A program made the translations under genes and the position numbers. The notes below the pieces were generated by a model that was not told where the DNA came from, did not search any database, and saw only the letters and a program-made list of their open reading frames with translations. Shown here one piece after another: positions 53,160 through 62,962 of a DNA stretch of 64,000 nt. The stretch spans positions 2,108,001 to 2,172,000 of the forward strand of contig NC_003228.3 in the NCBI RefSeq assembly GCF_000025985.1. The letters are read 5' to 3'. The number at the start of each line of letters is the position of its first letter. The first letter of the stretch is position 1. This DNA comes from Bacteroides fragilis NCTC 9343 (GTDB lineage: Bacteria; Bacteroidota; Bacteroidia; Bacteroidales; Bacteroidaceae).

Positions 53160-54725
53160 ATGAAAAGAATTCTGATATGTCGATTGATGGTGTTTCTGAC
53201 CGTGGCTTTGGTTTCGTGTTCGGATGATACTTCCGAAAGTATCCCTCAGAACCCGGATAAGGATATGTACCTCCGTGTGAATGTTCCCCGCACTTATGCT
53301 TCCGGAGCTGATGAGACAGATAGTAAAGAGACGGTGATTAACGGCATTGACGTATTGGTATTTGCTCCGGGAACAGCCTCCCAGAGCGGATTGTTTCTGA
53401 AATCGGTATCCGAAGGAACACCGGTTACCGGTAAGAATACGTTTCAGGTGACTATGCCTGTGGGGGAAGGATTGGAGGTACATGTATTTACGAATTGCCA
53501 TGAAGAGTTGGTGCGTAGCGGTGCCTATAAAGGACTGGGCATGAAGATGGACGCTTTACTGGAAAAGATGATATCTAAGGTAGAAAATAATTCGACAGGA
53601 ACTGACTGTTTGCCGATGCACGGCTTTTTGTCAGGTGTCACTGTAGCGAAAGAATCGGTGGGTAAAACGCTTAGCGTACCGGTGCTGCGTTCCGTAGCTG
53701 CTGTCCAGGCGAAAGTGGATGAAGCGCATACGGGAAATCCGGGTGAGTTGTTGGATAGCGAGGGTAAAGTGATTTTTAAGTTGCGTGAGTTTTATGCTTA
53801 TTTCCCGGCAGATAGCGGTAGGCTGGCACCGTTGAAGGAGGTTTATGAAACGGCAGTCGCCGGTTCGGAAGAGGAGAAAAAGACCCGTAACGTCGTTAAA
53901 ACAACTTTACCCGATAAATTGGGTGTCCGTCCGATAGGGGATAAGCTTTTCCTGAAAAGTGAGGCTCCCGTGGCACTTGCGGGGCCGCTCTATCTATACG
54001 AAAACACTTATTATTCGGATAACGGTTTTGATCAGCCCGGATCTGTTGCCGGCAATACCCAAGTGGCTACTACCCGTCTGGTGGTAGGCGGAGTGTATGG
54101 AGAGGATACGGAAGTCAGTTATTACCGGATTGACCTGACAGATCCGGACGACCCGAAAAAATTGGTTGAAATATTACGTAATCATAAGTATACCTTTCAA
54201 ATCATGAATGTCTCGGGATCGGGCTATGACAATCCTGACGATGCGGCTGTAGGGGTTCCGATGAATATCTATGTAAAAGTGATTGACTGGATCGATGTAA
54301 ATACCGAAATTGATTTTGACCGTGAGAACTGGTTCTCTTCGGCTACAAAGAAGATTGTTTTGTCCGGCTATGCAGATTCACAAAAGTCGGTTTCCATAGA
54401 CAGTGATGTCACATTCGGTCCTTTCTGGCAATTGAGTTTTAACACGTCGAGTACGGTTAACGGTAATGCTTCGGTTGTGCCTGTAACGGTGGCTGAAGGT
54501 GCTGCATCGGCTATGATCTCCAATGACCGTTATGAAATAACCGTTACTGGGAATACTCTTACCGTAAAGGCTAAAAAAACTTACGGAGATCTTCCTGCCG
54601 GGCAGGCTTATGATGACGATTTCTATATAAAAGTAAAGAATTTGACGGTGCATTTTAAACTGACTCAAGTGGATCGTTCACCCGATGATTGGGGAAACGG
54701 CGGGACTCAGGAAGATGAACTGTAA
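53160..54725 (+). CDS. Large accessory fimbrillin-like lipoprotein
   Basis: 521 residues from ATG 53160 (MKRILICRLMVFLTVALVSC, lipobox Cys20); the frame opens at 53139. First part resembles Mfa/FimA-type beta domains (INGIDVLVFAPG, LEVHVFTNCHEELVRSG, LPMHGFLSG, GPLYLYENTYY, HKYTFQIMNVSGSGYDNPDDAA, VKVIDWIDV). A C-terminal third domain (ATKKIVLSGYADSQKSVSIDSDVTFGPFWQLSF) looks BACON/Ig-like. No Thr-Arg propeptide site within the first 60 residues, unlike the other fimbrillins here. Possibly a tip-type subunit. Confidence 0.75.
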   Translation: MKRILICRLMVFLTVALVSCSDDTSESIPQNPDKDMYLRVNVPRTYASGADETDSKETVINGIDVLVFAPGTASQSGLFLKSVSEGTPVTGKNTFQVTMPVGEGLEVHVFTNCHEELVRSGAYKGLGMKMDALLEKMISKVENNSTGTDCLPMHGFLSGVTVAKESVGKTLSVPVLRSVAAVQAKVDEAHTGNPGELLDSEGKVIFKLREFYAYFPADSGRLAPLKEVYETAVAGSEEEKKTRNVVKTTLPDKLGVRPIGDKLFLKSEAPVALAGPLYLYENTYYSDNGFDQPGSVAGNTQVATTRLVVGGVYGEDTEVSYYRIDLTDPDDPKKLVEILRNHKYTFQIMNVSGSGYDNPDDAAVGVPMNIYVKVIDWIDVNTEIDFDRENWFSSATKKIVLSGYADSQKSVSIDSDVTFGPFWQLSFNTSSTVNGNASVVPVTVAEGAASAMISNDRYEITVTGNTLTVKAKKTYGDLPAGQAYDDDFYIKVKNLTVHFKLTQVDRSPDDWGNGGTQEDEL

Positions 54726-54749
54726 AAATAAACATAGATTAGTTGACTC

Positions 54750-55871
54750 ATGAAACGATTGAAAAAAAATATGCGGCAAGGATGTATGCTTTTAAGCGTA
54801 TTTTGCTTGATAGGGATCATAGCCTGTTCAGGTGAAGAGGGACATGATATACAAATTCCTGATCCTGTCATTTGTACGCTGAACTATACCATTCCCGATG
54901 CTGAAATACCGGATACCAGAGCGTCCGATACGGGAGGGAAAATATCTGTGGCCCGTCCGGAAGAAAGTGCGATAAAGGATGTGAAACTTTTATTCTTCAT
55001 TTATGACGAGCATGGTAACGGTTTGTATGCCGGCTCGTTAGACGGAACCGTAGATGGCAATCACCTGGCTAAAACAGGAAAAATATCGGTGACTATACCG
55101 GGAAGCGGAAGCATTGACAATCACACGGATTACGATGTATTGGTACTTGCCAATGCTTCGGTCTATTTTTCCGGAATGGATTGGGATGCCTATTGTGCCG
55201 GACAGACTGAAAATGCGGTACGGGTACGACTCCGGGGAGAGATGCCGTTGTATTCACCAACGGACAGGACCTATAAGGTTACGGACGACTGTTTGCCCAT
55301 GAGTGGAATCGCATTCAAAGAAGCGGGAAAAGATATGAGCGTTCAATTGCTGCGTGCCGCTGTACGCATAGATGTACGGGTGGTTGAGGATAAAAAGGGG
55401 ACGGTTCTCCTGAAATCGGCTGTACTTCGTAACGTTTCACCGGACATACCTATGTTTAATGATCCGCAGGATGCGGCTTTTACTCCGTTGACATACGCGA
55501 ATACGAAAAGTGCACAGGAGCAATTCAGCATCATAGGCGGTTTGTATGCTACCGAAGTATTGCGCACCCTGCATACTCCTTATCTGAAACAGACACAGGC
55601 AGTATGTTTGCTCTTGGAATGTGAAAAATCTTCTTCTTCTTGCAGTGGATGGTATCGGGTGAATATTAATATCGATACAGATGATGTCCAGTATTTGCGG
55701 CGTAACAATGTTTATACAGTAATTATTAAGGATATTTTGAGCCAGGGGGCTGATACTCCCGATGATGCTTACGGAGTCGGCAGCTTTGGAGGCATACAAA
55801 CTGTTACTGTTCCTACGGATTGGAAAGTTCCTGACGGGATAGTGACTCCACCGGATGTAGAAGTGAATTGA
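54750..55871 (+). CDS. Accessory fimbrillin-like lipoprotein
   Basis: 373 residues. Lipobox IIAC (Cys26), TR site at Thr56-Arg57 (PDTRASD). Two beta domains: IKDVKLLFFIYDEHG, DYDVLVLANASVYF, CLPMSGIAFKE, VQLLRAAVRIDVRVV, and C-terminal NNVYTVIIKDILSQGADTPDDAYG with a W-containing tail. Shares the LPMxG and LLRAxxR elements with the preceding gene, so they are related accessory subunits. Probably a minor pilin or tip adapter. Confidence 0.75.
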   Translation: MKRLKKNMRQGCMLLSVFCLIGIIACSGEEGHDIQIPDPVICTLNYTIPDAEIPDTRASDTGGKISVARPEESAIKDVKLLFFIYDEHGNGLYAGSLDGTVDGNHLAKTGKISVTIPGSGSIDNHTDYDVLVLANASVYFSGMDWDAYCAGQTENAVRVRLRGEMPLYSPTDRTYKVTDDCLPMSGIAFKEAGKDMSVQLLRAAVRIDVRVVEDKKGTVLLKSAVLRNVSPDIPMFNDPQDAAFTPLTYANTKSAQEQFSIIGGLYATEVLRTLHTPYLKQTQAVCLLLECEKSSSSCSGWYRVNINIDTDDVQYLRRNNVYTVIIKDILSQGADTPDDAYGVGSFGGIQTVTVPTDWKVPDGIVTPPDVEVN

Positions 55872-55898
55872 ATGGTTTCATAAAAAATAATCAGAACG

Positions 55899-56879
55899 AT
55901 GAAAATAAAGAAGTGTAAAATAGATTGTTTTCAGAAATCCTGCATTCTTCTGTGTATGGCGCTCTTCTCCTGTTCGCAATATGATTGCGTTGTTCCGGAT
56001 AACGGAAAAACAGGAGAAGGGGAGCGCGCTTCTTTAGGTATAGGCGGTGTTTCAACGGGGCGGTTAGAGGTACTTACGCGTTCGGTGACTGCCGAACTGA
56101 CTGCTGCGACTGATGCTATCGGTATATTTCGAAAAGAAGATACCGGAAAGGGTTATGAGCCCGTTCATAACAGAAAGTATACGTATGGAACTCCACTTTG
56201 GGAGACAGACGGGGAAGAGGTGGTGTTGATCGATGAACCGGCGGAACTGACGGCTTATTATCCTTATAGAGAAGATGGGGCGAGTAGCGTAGGGCTGAGC
56301 AGTGAGCTCTATGTGGCTTCGAAAGAGATTTATTATTGTCCTTTTAAGGCCTCAAATTCAACCGGGCCCATTACACTGAATTTACGCAGGGCCTATGCGC
56401 TGCTGAGATTCAATTTTATCAGGGGGGTAGCAGATGGGACTCCGACTTCTGCCAAAGGAGAGTATACCGGGGACGGGAAGATTAGCTCATTTACCTTCAA
56501 GGCAACCTTACGGATTGCCGGAATTCTGGATCTGTTTACCGGAACTGTTGAAGGAGAAGCGCGGGAAGTGACGTTCAATTATAACGTTCCGATCAGTATC
56601 GGGACCACTGCGGCTCCTGCCGTTCTGGATTATATGGTGGTACCTTCTGACTTTACCGGAGAGCTTTCTTTTACATTGATGGTAGACGGAAAGGAGATGA
56701 AAGGTAAAATCAGCGCTTCGGACCTTTGCGGTACAAGTGGAAAATTGGCGGAAGGGACAAAATATGAGATAAATGCCATTATTCGTCCTACTGAAGTAGA
56801 GATAGGGACTGTGAAGGTGGAAGAATGGATAAGGGAGGTGGTCAAAGACCCCTCCGGTGATCCGTTTGTGCCGCAATAA
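55899..56879 (+). CDS. Fimbrillin family (Mfa_like_1) lipoprotein, array member 1
   Basis: 326 residues. Lipobox ALFSC (Cys25), TR site Thr60-Arg61 (VLTRSVT). Family marks: GIFRKEDTGKGYEPVHNRKYTY, LTAYYPYRED, NLRRAYALLRFNFI, YMVVPSDF, FTLMVDGKEMKGKI, and C-terminal VKVEEWIREVV. N-terminal Cys-rich stretch (KKCKIDCFQKSC) is odd for a signal peptide. Starts the run of eight paralogues. Likely a minor pilin or tip adhesin. Confidence 0.8.
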   Translation: MKIKKCKIDCFQKSCILLCMALFSCSQYDCVVPDNGKTGEGERASLGIGGVSTGRLEVLTRSVTAELTAATDAIGIFRKEDTGKGYEPVHNRKYTYGTPLWETDGEEVVLIDEPAELTAYYPYREDGASSVGLSSELYVASKEIYYCPFKASNSTGPITLNLRRAYALLRFNFIRGVADGTPTSAKGEYTGDGKISSFTFKATLRIAGILDLFTGTVEGEAREVTFNYNVPISIGTTAAPAVLDYMVVPSDFTGELSFTLMVDGKEMKGKISASDLCGTSGKLAEGTKYEINAIIRPTEVEIGTVKVEEWIREVVKDPSGDPFVPQ

Positions 56880-56899
56880 AAAGACAGAAAGGAATAATT

Positions 56900-57877
56900 A
56901 TGTTTTTAAGAAAGCAGATAAAGATGAAACAGATGCTGACAAATATCGGGATGGGAATATTGCTGACAGCCTGTGGCAACGGAGGGATGGACCCGGTGGA
57001 TACCGGCGGGGAAGATGAGTATGTTCCCGTCAGGGTAGAAACCGTTACGGACAACGGCATTGGTACACGTGCTGTCACTTTGTCGAATGCCGCTATCGGA
57101 ATATTCCGTACGGCACCTTATAGCGCTACGTTTCCGCAACAATACGATGTGGAGTGCATTCACGACGGAACTCCATGGAGCCTGGCAAGCAAGATATATG
57201 TCGGGAGCACGGATGCTTCTTTGCATGCCTATTATCCTTATGGTAAGGTCACTTTCGGCGCTAATAGTACGGTGACTGCTCTGACAGTGAAAGATCATAC
57301 AGCGGATAATGATTTTTGTTATGCTGACGCTCCTCTTACGGCAGTCAATAACCGTACGCCGGTTGCCTCCTTCTTGCTAAAGCATGCTTATGCCGGTTTG
57401 AAGTTCAGTATTGCTTGCCATTCCACTTATCCGTTGAAGAAGTGCAAGTTGACCAGAATAGTGATGCAACCTGTAACGAGTGGAAAAACATTTTATGTGG
57501 AACGTAGCATGGATATCAGTAAATCCGCTGCGGATGCGGGGCAGTTGGGAGGGAGTACCGCTTCCGGTTGGAGTCTGGATACATCTGCGCTTGCTGTGGG
57601 GACAACGGGTATCGCCCAAGGAAGTACGGATGAGAGTATCAGCAAATTGTTTCCTCCACAAGATTTTGAGGATGATACCCGGCTGATATTGACCATTGAT
57701 GGTAGTGAATATTCCGTGACGATTCCCTATAAAGTTTTGAAGGCTCTGAAAGCCGGATATTTATCTACCATTTCTCTGGAGATCAAAGGTACGGGAGTAG
57801 ATGTCTCGGGAGTAAAAGTATATCCGTGGGATACTTCTGTTGTACCCGGAGGTGACAACGATGCGACTTTAGATTAA
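56900..57877 (+). CDS. Fimbrillin family (Mfa_like_1) lipoprotein, array member 2
   Basis: 325 residues from 56900, or 317 from ATG 56924 (MKQMLTNIGMGILLTAC), the better signal peptide. Lipobox LTAC; TR site Thr56-Arg57 (GIGTRAVT). Family marks LHAYYPYGKVTF, LKHAYAGLKFSI, LFPPQDFEDDTRLILTIDGSEYSVTIPYKVL, and the tail VKVYPWDTSVVPGGD. Closest in pattern to members 4 and 7 (YG or YN KVTF/SVEF element). Confidence 0.8.
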   Translation: MFLRKQIKMKQMLTNIGMGILLTACGNGGMDPVDTGGEDEYVPVRVETVTDNGIGTRAVTLSNAAIGIFRTAPYSATFPQQYDVECIHDGTPWSLASKIYVGSTDASLHAYYPYGKVTFGANSTVTALTVKDHTADNDFCYADAPLTAVNNRTPVASFLLKHAYAGLKFSIACHSTYPLKKCKLTRIVMQPVTSGKTFYVERSMDISKSAADAGQLGGSTASGWSLDTSALAVGTTGIAQGSTDESISKLFPPQDFEDDTRLILTIDGSEYSVTIPYKVLKALKAGYLSTISLEIKGTGVDVSGVKVYPWDTSVVPGGDNDATLD

Positions 57878-57903
57878 TAACTGATTGTAACAAAAGGATA
57901 GTA

Positions 57904-58839
57904 ATGAAAACCAAGTCTGATATGAAACCATTTATAATAGCTGCTTTATCGCTGACTTTGCTGGTGGGTTGTGGTAATGATGATTTTCCGGCAGAAGAAC
58001 CGAAAGTCCCTCTGGAGATTACTTCTGCGTTTGTAACGGGGGATGTGCAGACGCGTGCTGTTACGCCGGAATTGCTTACATCAGGTTCGATAGGAGTTTT
58101 TTTGGAAGGCCGGTCCGGAACCGGTTATGACAAAAAAGACAATATACAGTATGATTATAATGTAGGCTGGAAACCCAAAACGGAAACGATTTACCTGGGT
58201 GGGGAGGATGCCGATGTATGTGCTTATAAGAAAACAACGAAATTAGATTTATCCGCTAAAGAGGCTGTTCCCCTGGTCTCTCAGATTTACGATGCTGAAA
58301 TCGATTTGGTATATGCAACCAATCAAACAGTGAACGGTACTTCTGCCGGTAAGAGCGTTGAATTTACTATGGGGCATGCTTATTCGCAGATCGAATTTGT
58401 CTTTAGCAGAGAGGATTATCCTAATACATGCAAGGTGACTGAGATTACTGTAGAGAATGCAAATATTATTAAGACTGCTACGTTGAATCTGGCAACGGGA
58501 GGCTATACACCGGTAACAGTGGAGAAGGTCAGTTACTGGACAAATGTGGCAAAACACGAAGATGGTATTGCGGTTCCTGAATCGGGGACTGTAAAAAGTA
58601 ATGTATTGATGATTCCCTGCACATTGGCGAATGCCGGAGGTACGGGGGTAACACTTGAATTGAAGGTGGACGGTAAGCTGATGACAGTTCCGATTGCGCA
58701 TGATAAATTAGGGGCATTGACTGCGGGTGTTATTCATCAGATCAGCTTGAAGTTAAAAGGAACTGCACTTGAAATCAGTGTGAAAGATACTCCGTGGGAT
58801 AATCAACCGGTGGATGGTGAATATAATCCCGAACCATAA
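57904..58839 (+). CDS. Fimbrillin family (Mfa_like_1) lipoprotein, array member 3
   Basis: 311 residues. Lipobox LVGC (Cys23), TR site Thr50-Arg51 (VQTRAVT). Family marks GSIGVFLEGRSGTGYDKKDNIQYDY, MGHAYSQIEFVFSREDYPNTCKVTEI, VLMIPCTLA, ELKVDGKLMTVPIAHDKLG and a C-terminal DTPWDNQPVDGEYNPEP. The AYYPY block is changed to VCAYKKTTKLD. Resembles members 5 and 6 (VYATNQTVNG / YYALNTMING / YYVANQEVDA). Confidence 0.8.
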   Translation: MKTKSDMKPFIIAALSLTLLVGCGNDDFPAEEPKVPLEITSAFVTGDVQTRAVTPELLTSGSIGVFLEGRSGTGYDKKDNIQYDYNVGWKPKTETIYLGGEDADVCAYKKTTKLDLSAKEAVPLVSQIYDAEIDLVYATNQTVNGTSAGKSVEFTMGHAYSQIEFVFSREDYPNTCKVTEITVENANIIKTATLNLATGGYTPVTVEKVSYWTNVAKHEDGIAVPESGTVKSNVLMIPCTLANAGGTGVTLELKVDGKLMTVPIAHDKLGALTAGVIHQISLKLKGTALEISVKDTPWDNQPVDGEYNPEP

Positions 58840-58851
58840 AATGGAAGAATC

Positions 58852-59853
58852 ATGAAACGAATTTATACGCATAATCCGGGTTTTCGTTTGGCAGGATGTC
58901 TGTGGCTGATGTGCCTTTTAATGGTAGCCTGGAGCTCCTGTTCGCAAGCGGAGGTTGCAGACTCCATTGAAGGCGGGAATGGAGAGGCACCTCTTGAAGT
59001 ACGGGCTGTAACCGGCGCGGAGGTTGACACCCGTGCACCCGCTGCTGTAGAGATGACCGAAGGGACATTAGGAATTTTCCGTTTAGCCGAAGCGGATTAT
59101 ACGGCATTGGATAATATTCGTTATGACCGTGTGCCGGGGGGAAATTGGCATCCGGTTTCCACAGTGATCTATGTGGGCGGTACCTATGCCAGGCTGTGTG
59201 CTTATGCTCCCTATAACTCTGTGGAGTTTAAAAATAGTTCGTTGAAAACAGAAGCCGGCCTGACCATGCAGACTTATGCGGTGGAGAAAGATATGCGTTT
59301 TGCTGTCAGTGGGGGAGATGAAGTCTGGAAAAAGACTCCTACTGCAAATTTTGAATTGAAGCGTGCTTATGCCCGTTTGGTATTGTCTGTGGTACGGGAT
59401 GCCACGTATCCGAACACATGTAAGATAACGCAGGCAAAAATAAAGGCTTCTACCGGAAATATAATCACAGCCAATACGGTTGACATCAGTACCGGAACCG
59501 AAGGAAGTGGAACACAAACACCTCAATATACTCATACTGTGACGACCGGTTTAAAAGACGGATTTGAGATCGGGGTCACAGATGATACGAGTTTTGACTG
59601 GCTGCTGCCCCAACAAACTTTTTCCGGAGGCGTAGTTCTGACACTTACGGTGGATGGCATGGATTATTCCGTCACTATTCCGGTCGATAAACTGAGCACA
59701 TTTGTAAGAGGTACTAAATATACTGTGTCATTGGTTGTCAAAGGTGGAAAGTTAACTTTGATGAGTGACAAAATCCTGATTGACAGGGATTGGACAGAGG
59801 TGCAGACAGGGACCGGAGGCAGTGGCAGTGATTATGATACCAGTTTTAATTAG
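58852..59853 (+). CDS. Fimbrillin family (Mfa_like_1) lipoprotein, array member 4
   Basis: 333 residues. Unusually long signal sequence with lipobox WSSC (Cys30), TR site Thr60-Arg61 (VDTRAPA). Family marks LGIFRLAEADYTALDNIRYDRV, RLCAYAPYNSVEF, LKRAYARLVLSVVRDATYPNTCKITQAKI, LLPQQTFSGGVVLTLTVDGMDYSVTIPVDKL. Tail DRDWTEVQTGTGGSGSDYDTSFN. Close to member 2 in pattern. The gene ends 3 bp before the next start. Confidence 0.8.
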   Translation: MKRIYTHNPGFRLAGCLWLMCLLMVAWSSCSQAEVADSIEGGNGEAPLEVRAVTGAEVDTRAPAAVEMTEGTLGIFRLAEADYTALDNIRYDRVPGGNWHPVSTVIYVGGTYARLCAYAPYNSVEFKNSSLKTEAGLTMQTYAVEKDMRFAVSGGDEVWKKTPTANFELKRAYARLVLSVVRDATYPNTCKITQAKIKASTGNIITANTVDISTGTEGSGTQTPQYTHTVTTGLKDGFEIGVTDDTSFDWLLPQQTFSGGVVLTLTVDGMDYSVTIPVDKLSTFVRGTKYTVSLVVKGGKLTLMSDKILIDRDWTEVQTGTGGSGSDYDTSFN

Positions 59854-59856
59854 AAT

Positions 59857-60840
59857 ATGAAGATTATGAAACATTTATTATTGATCCTGGTGGGAGGTAT
59901 TTTATTGAATGCCTGTTCTGATGACCGTGAGATGGATGACGGGAGATGGAAAGCATCTGCACTTCGAGTACCACTCCAGGTATCTTCGGCAGTCATTAAG
60001 CAGGAGGTGGTTACACGTTTAGCTCCCGATCCGGTACCTTTGACGGAAGGGGCCATAGGGATTTTTCTGTCGGGCACAGAACCTGAAAGCGGACAAGAGG
60101 ATAGCGGATATAAAGTTATTGACAACCGTAAATACGTTTACAGCGAAGGTCATTGGGGACCTCCGACGGCTAATGATACAATTTATTTAGTGGGTAACGA
60201 TGCTGATGTCTGCGCTTACTACCCTTATAAAGATTCGTATACGGACAAGACGGTCATTCCATTACAATCACAGGACTATGTGGAAACTGAAGATATCTAT
60301 TATGCATTGAATACGATGATAAATGGTTTTACTCCTGCGATTACTTTTGATATGGTACATGCTTATTCTTTGGTGGAGTTGAAGATCAGCCGTGAGAACT
60401 ACTTTATGCCTTGTGAAATTAGTAAAATAACCTTGAAGAATTCCAATCTAATAAAAAAAGGCACTATTAACATAGCTGTTGACGGAAGTATACACTCCTC
60501 GGAAACAGGGAATTATGATTTGACAACAGTAACTGATGCTTCACCTCATACATTGTCTGTTGGCGAATCTTATGTATGCCGTGTACTGATGATTCCGGTT
60601 CCGCTTAAAATTGAGCGGACAGATGCGGAAGGAGGAGAATTCGGGCTGTCTGTCAGCCTTGTGATAGATGGTCAACAGATGCTCGTGGAGATCCCGTATT
60701 CCGAACTTGGGGAGTTCAGGCAGGGAGAAAAGTATGTTATCGGATTAAAGATCAAAGGAACAGAAATCGTGCCTACCGTCAAAGCATTGGAATGGGAAGA
60801 TGAAGAGGTTAATGGCGGGAATAAATATCCTGTTGAATAA
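59857..60840 (+). CDS. Fimbrillin family (Mfa_like_1) lipoprotein, array member 5
   Basis: 327 residues. Lipobox LNAC (Cys20), TR site Thr53-Arg54 (VVTRLAP). Family marks GAIGIFLSGTEPESGQEDSGYKVIDNRKYVY, VCAYYPYKDSY, MVHAYSLVELKISRENYFMPCEISKI, VLMIPVPLKIERTD, SLVIDGQQMLVEIPYSELG, tail VKALEWEDEEVNGGNKYPVE. Groups with members 3 and 6. Confidence 0.8.
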   Translation: MKIMKHLLLILVGGILLNACSDDREMDDGRWKASALRVPLQVSSAVIKQEVVTRLAPDPVPLTEGAIGIFLSGTEPESGQEDSGYKVIDNRKYVYSEGHWGPPTANDTIYLVGNDADVCAYYPYKDSYTDKTVIPLQSQDYVETEDIYYALNTMINGFTPAITFDMVHAYSLVELKISRENYFMPCEISKITLKNSNLIKKGTINIAVDGSIHSSETGNYDLTTVTDASPHTLSVGESYVCRVLMIPVPLKIERTDAEGGEFGLSVSLVIDGQQMLVEIPYSELGEFRQGEKYVIGLKIKGTEIVPTVKALEWEDEEVNGGNKYPVE

Positions 60841-60864
60841 AATCATATTTAAAACTGAGCTGCT

Positions 60865-61866
60865 ATGAAAGGAGTACTATACATAAGTTTTTTAGTTTGC
60901 ATATTGCTGGGGTGCAGCGATAGTGATGGCTTGCCGGACGGGGGAAAAGACAAAACAGCCCGTACTGAGCTGGAAATAGTGTCTGCTTCTATTGTGGAAG
61001 GCAATACACAGACTCGTGCAGATGTACCTTTTACGCCCGGAAGTTCCATTGCTTTGTTTTGCCACGGGCAGGCAGCCGAAACGAGCTATACGCCTGTGAA
61101 TAACAGAAAATATACGCTAAATTCCGGTGATAGTAAGTGGACAGCCGAGTCGGAGGCGACTACCATTTATTTAGGTAGCGAGAAGGCGGATGTGTGCGGG
61201 TATTATCCCTATGTGGAAGGGACAGTTGGGACTGCTGATACTCTTTATAATGTCCGTACTACCATTCCTATGGATACGCAAGATTATGATCCTTCAAAAG
61301 AACTGTATTATGTGGCTAACCAGGAAGTCGATGCTAAGAGATATTTTGTAGAAATGCATTTTAAGCATGCTTATTCACGTTTAGTATTGAATATAGGGGT
61401 CGAAGATGCTTATCCGGCTACGTGTAGTATTAATTCAGTGGCTTTGGCAAACGACTCATTGTTTCGAAAAGCGGTGATAGATATTACGAGTGGTACTGTT
61501 GGCATCCATCCGGATGATACGGAGAAACAATTCAGGGGTGGATATAACATTACAAAAGACCTTCCTTATCTTTTAGACAGTCCTGATAAAAAATACCAGG
61601 CTGATCTGCTTATGATTCCTACAAAATTATTGCCTGACCCTTTTGAACCCACTAAAGGGCTTAGCGTCATAGTGAATGTAAGTGGATTTCCGGCAACGGT
61701 GATCATTCCGATAGACGATCTCTCTGATTTCGAGAGTGGTAAAAAATACGTTGTCTCTTTGAAATTGAGAGGAATCGCAATTAAATCGGTGACCGTAACC
61801 ACTACTGACTGGGATGAGAAAAGACTGAATGAAGGTGTAGATTATGAACCGCTTCCCCAATCTTAA
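60865..61866 (+). CDS. Fimbrillin family (Mfa_like_1) lipoprotein, array member 6
   Basis: 333 residues. Short signal with lipobox LLGC (Cys17), TR site Thr50-Arg51 (TQTRADV). Family marks GSSIALFCHGQAAETSYTPVNNRKYTL, VCGYYPYVEGT, FKHAYSRLVLNIGVEDAYPATCSINSV, LLMIPTKLLPDPFEP, VIIPIDDLSDF, tail VTTTDWDEKRLNEGVDYEPLPQS. Groups with 3 and 5. Confidence 0.8.
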   Translation: MKGVLYISFLVCILLGCSDSDGLPDGGKDKTARTELEIVSASIVEGNTQTRADVPFTPGSSIALFCHGQAAETSYTPVNNRKYTLNSGDSKWTAESEATTIYLGSEKADVCGYYPYVEGTVGTADTLYNVRTTIPMDTQDYDPSKELYYVANQEVDAKRYFVEMHFKHAYSRLVLNIGVEDAYPATCSINSVALANDSLFRKAVIDITSGTVGIHPDDTEKQFRGGYNITKDLPYLLDSPDKKYQADLLMIPTKLLPDPFEPTKGLSVIVNVSGFPATVIIPIDDLSDFESGKKYVVSLKLRGIAIKSVTVTTTDWDEKRLNEGVDYEPLPQS

Positions 61867-61879
61867 TGATTATACAAAA

Positions 61880-62947
61880 ATGAACAGCATGATTATGAAA
61901 CTCAATATGAATATAAATACTTCTGTGGCTGCCATATATGCAATGATGTTATTATTGGTTGCCTGTTCGCAGGAAAGGACTTTATTTCCGACAGAAAAAA
62001 CGGACAGGGTGCCTTTAAGCGTATTCACTTCGTTCAAGGCGGATGTGACTACAAGAGCTACTGCTCAACCATTGCCTGAGGGGAGCAGTATCGGAGTTTT
62101 TTTGATAGCAGATGCTAACTATACCCCTCAGAGTAATGTGAAATACACTTGTCAGCCCGATGACGAATGGACGTCAGAGACCTCTGTTTGGGTGGGCGGG
62201 GCAAGAGCCGGTCTGTGTGCGTATTATCCGTTTGGTAAAGTTACTTTTTCTGCAGATATACAGACACAGACCACATTAAAAAACCAAGCTTACACGGAGG
62301 ATGCGGATTGGTGGTATGCTAAAGACAATGCGGCTGTCACAGTCACTAATCTGTCACCTGAGATAGAATTTTTATTAGAGAAACCTTATTCTCAGCTCTC
62401 TTTGGAGATGATTCGTAACGGAAGGTATCCGTTGCAATGTAAAATAACCAATGTACGTATAGAATTGGAAAACGGGGAATCGATGGTTGACACCGGGACG
62501 TTCGATATAAAAGACGGGAGCCTGCAAAACACAACGGATGTTACTTCTTATTCATATCCAACCTCCGGACCTATGCATGACACGGGATTGGGGGTAGGAG
62601 AAGCGGCGAGAGATACCACTTGTAATTATCTGTTTGTTCCTCAGATTCTCGCGTCCGGGTTGAAACTGACTTTGACCATCGATGAACGTGAGTTCAGTGT
62701 GATTGTGCCACAGGCGGATCTTGGCGAGTTGATAGCAGGAAAACGCCACGTAGTCCGATTGGATATCAGAGGGGGAATACCGATTAATATAGTGGAGGTT
62801 ACCACGAAAGAGTGGCAATCAACAAGCCTTGATGGTGGTGATGCCACTACTATTAAAGATACAACAGAGATCATTATTGATGGTGGTAAAGTGGGAACAG
62901 AAGATTGGGCGTCGGATCCTACAGAAAATGGATCAGGAGCACTGTAA
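61880..62947 (+). CDS. Fimbrillin family (Mfa_like_1) lipoprotein, array member 7
   Basis: 355 residues from ATG 61880 (MNSMIMKLNM); the frame opens at 61844 inside the previous gene, and starts at 61889 or 61895 are also possible. Lipobox LVAC (Cys29), TR site Thr58-Arg59 (VTTRATA). Family marks GSSIGVFLIADANYTPQSNVKYTC, LCAYYPFGKVTF, LEKPYSQLSLEMIRNGRYPLQCKITNV, LFVPQILASGLKLTLTIDEREFSVIVPQADLG. Longer tail after the Trp (EWQSTSLDGGD...), rich in Thr/Asp. Confidence 0.8.
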   Translation: MNSMIMKLNMNINTSVAAIYAMMLLLVACSQERTLFPTEKTDRVPLSVFTSFKADVTTRATAQPLPEGSSIGVFLIADANYTPQSNVKYTCQPDDEWTSETSVWVGGARAGLCAYYPFGKVTFSADIQTQTTLKNQAYTEDADWWYAKDNAAVTVTNLSPEIEFLLEKPYSQLSLEMIRNGRYPLQCKITNVRIELENGESMVDTGTFDIKDGSLQNTTDVTSYSYPTSGPMHDTGLGVGEAARDTTCNYLFVPQILASGLKLTLTIDEREFSVIVPQADLGELIAGKRHVVRLDIRGGIPINIVEVTTKEWQSTSLDGGDATTIKDTTEIIIDGGKVGTEDWASDPTENGSGAL

Positions 62948-62962
62948 TTTAATATTAAACGT

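Noticed and set aside
61844..61879. Longer start for fimbrillin array member 7
   Set aside because: It would overlap the previous gene and put a polar stretch before the signal peptide.
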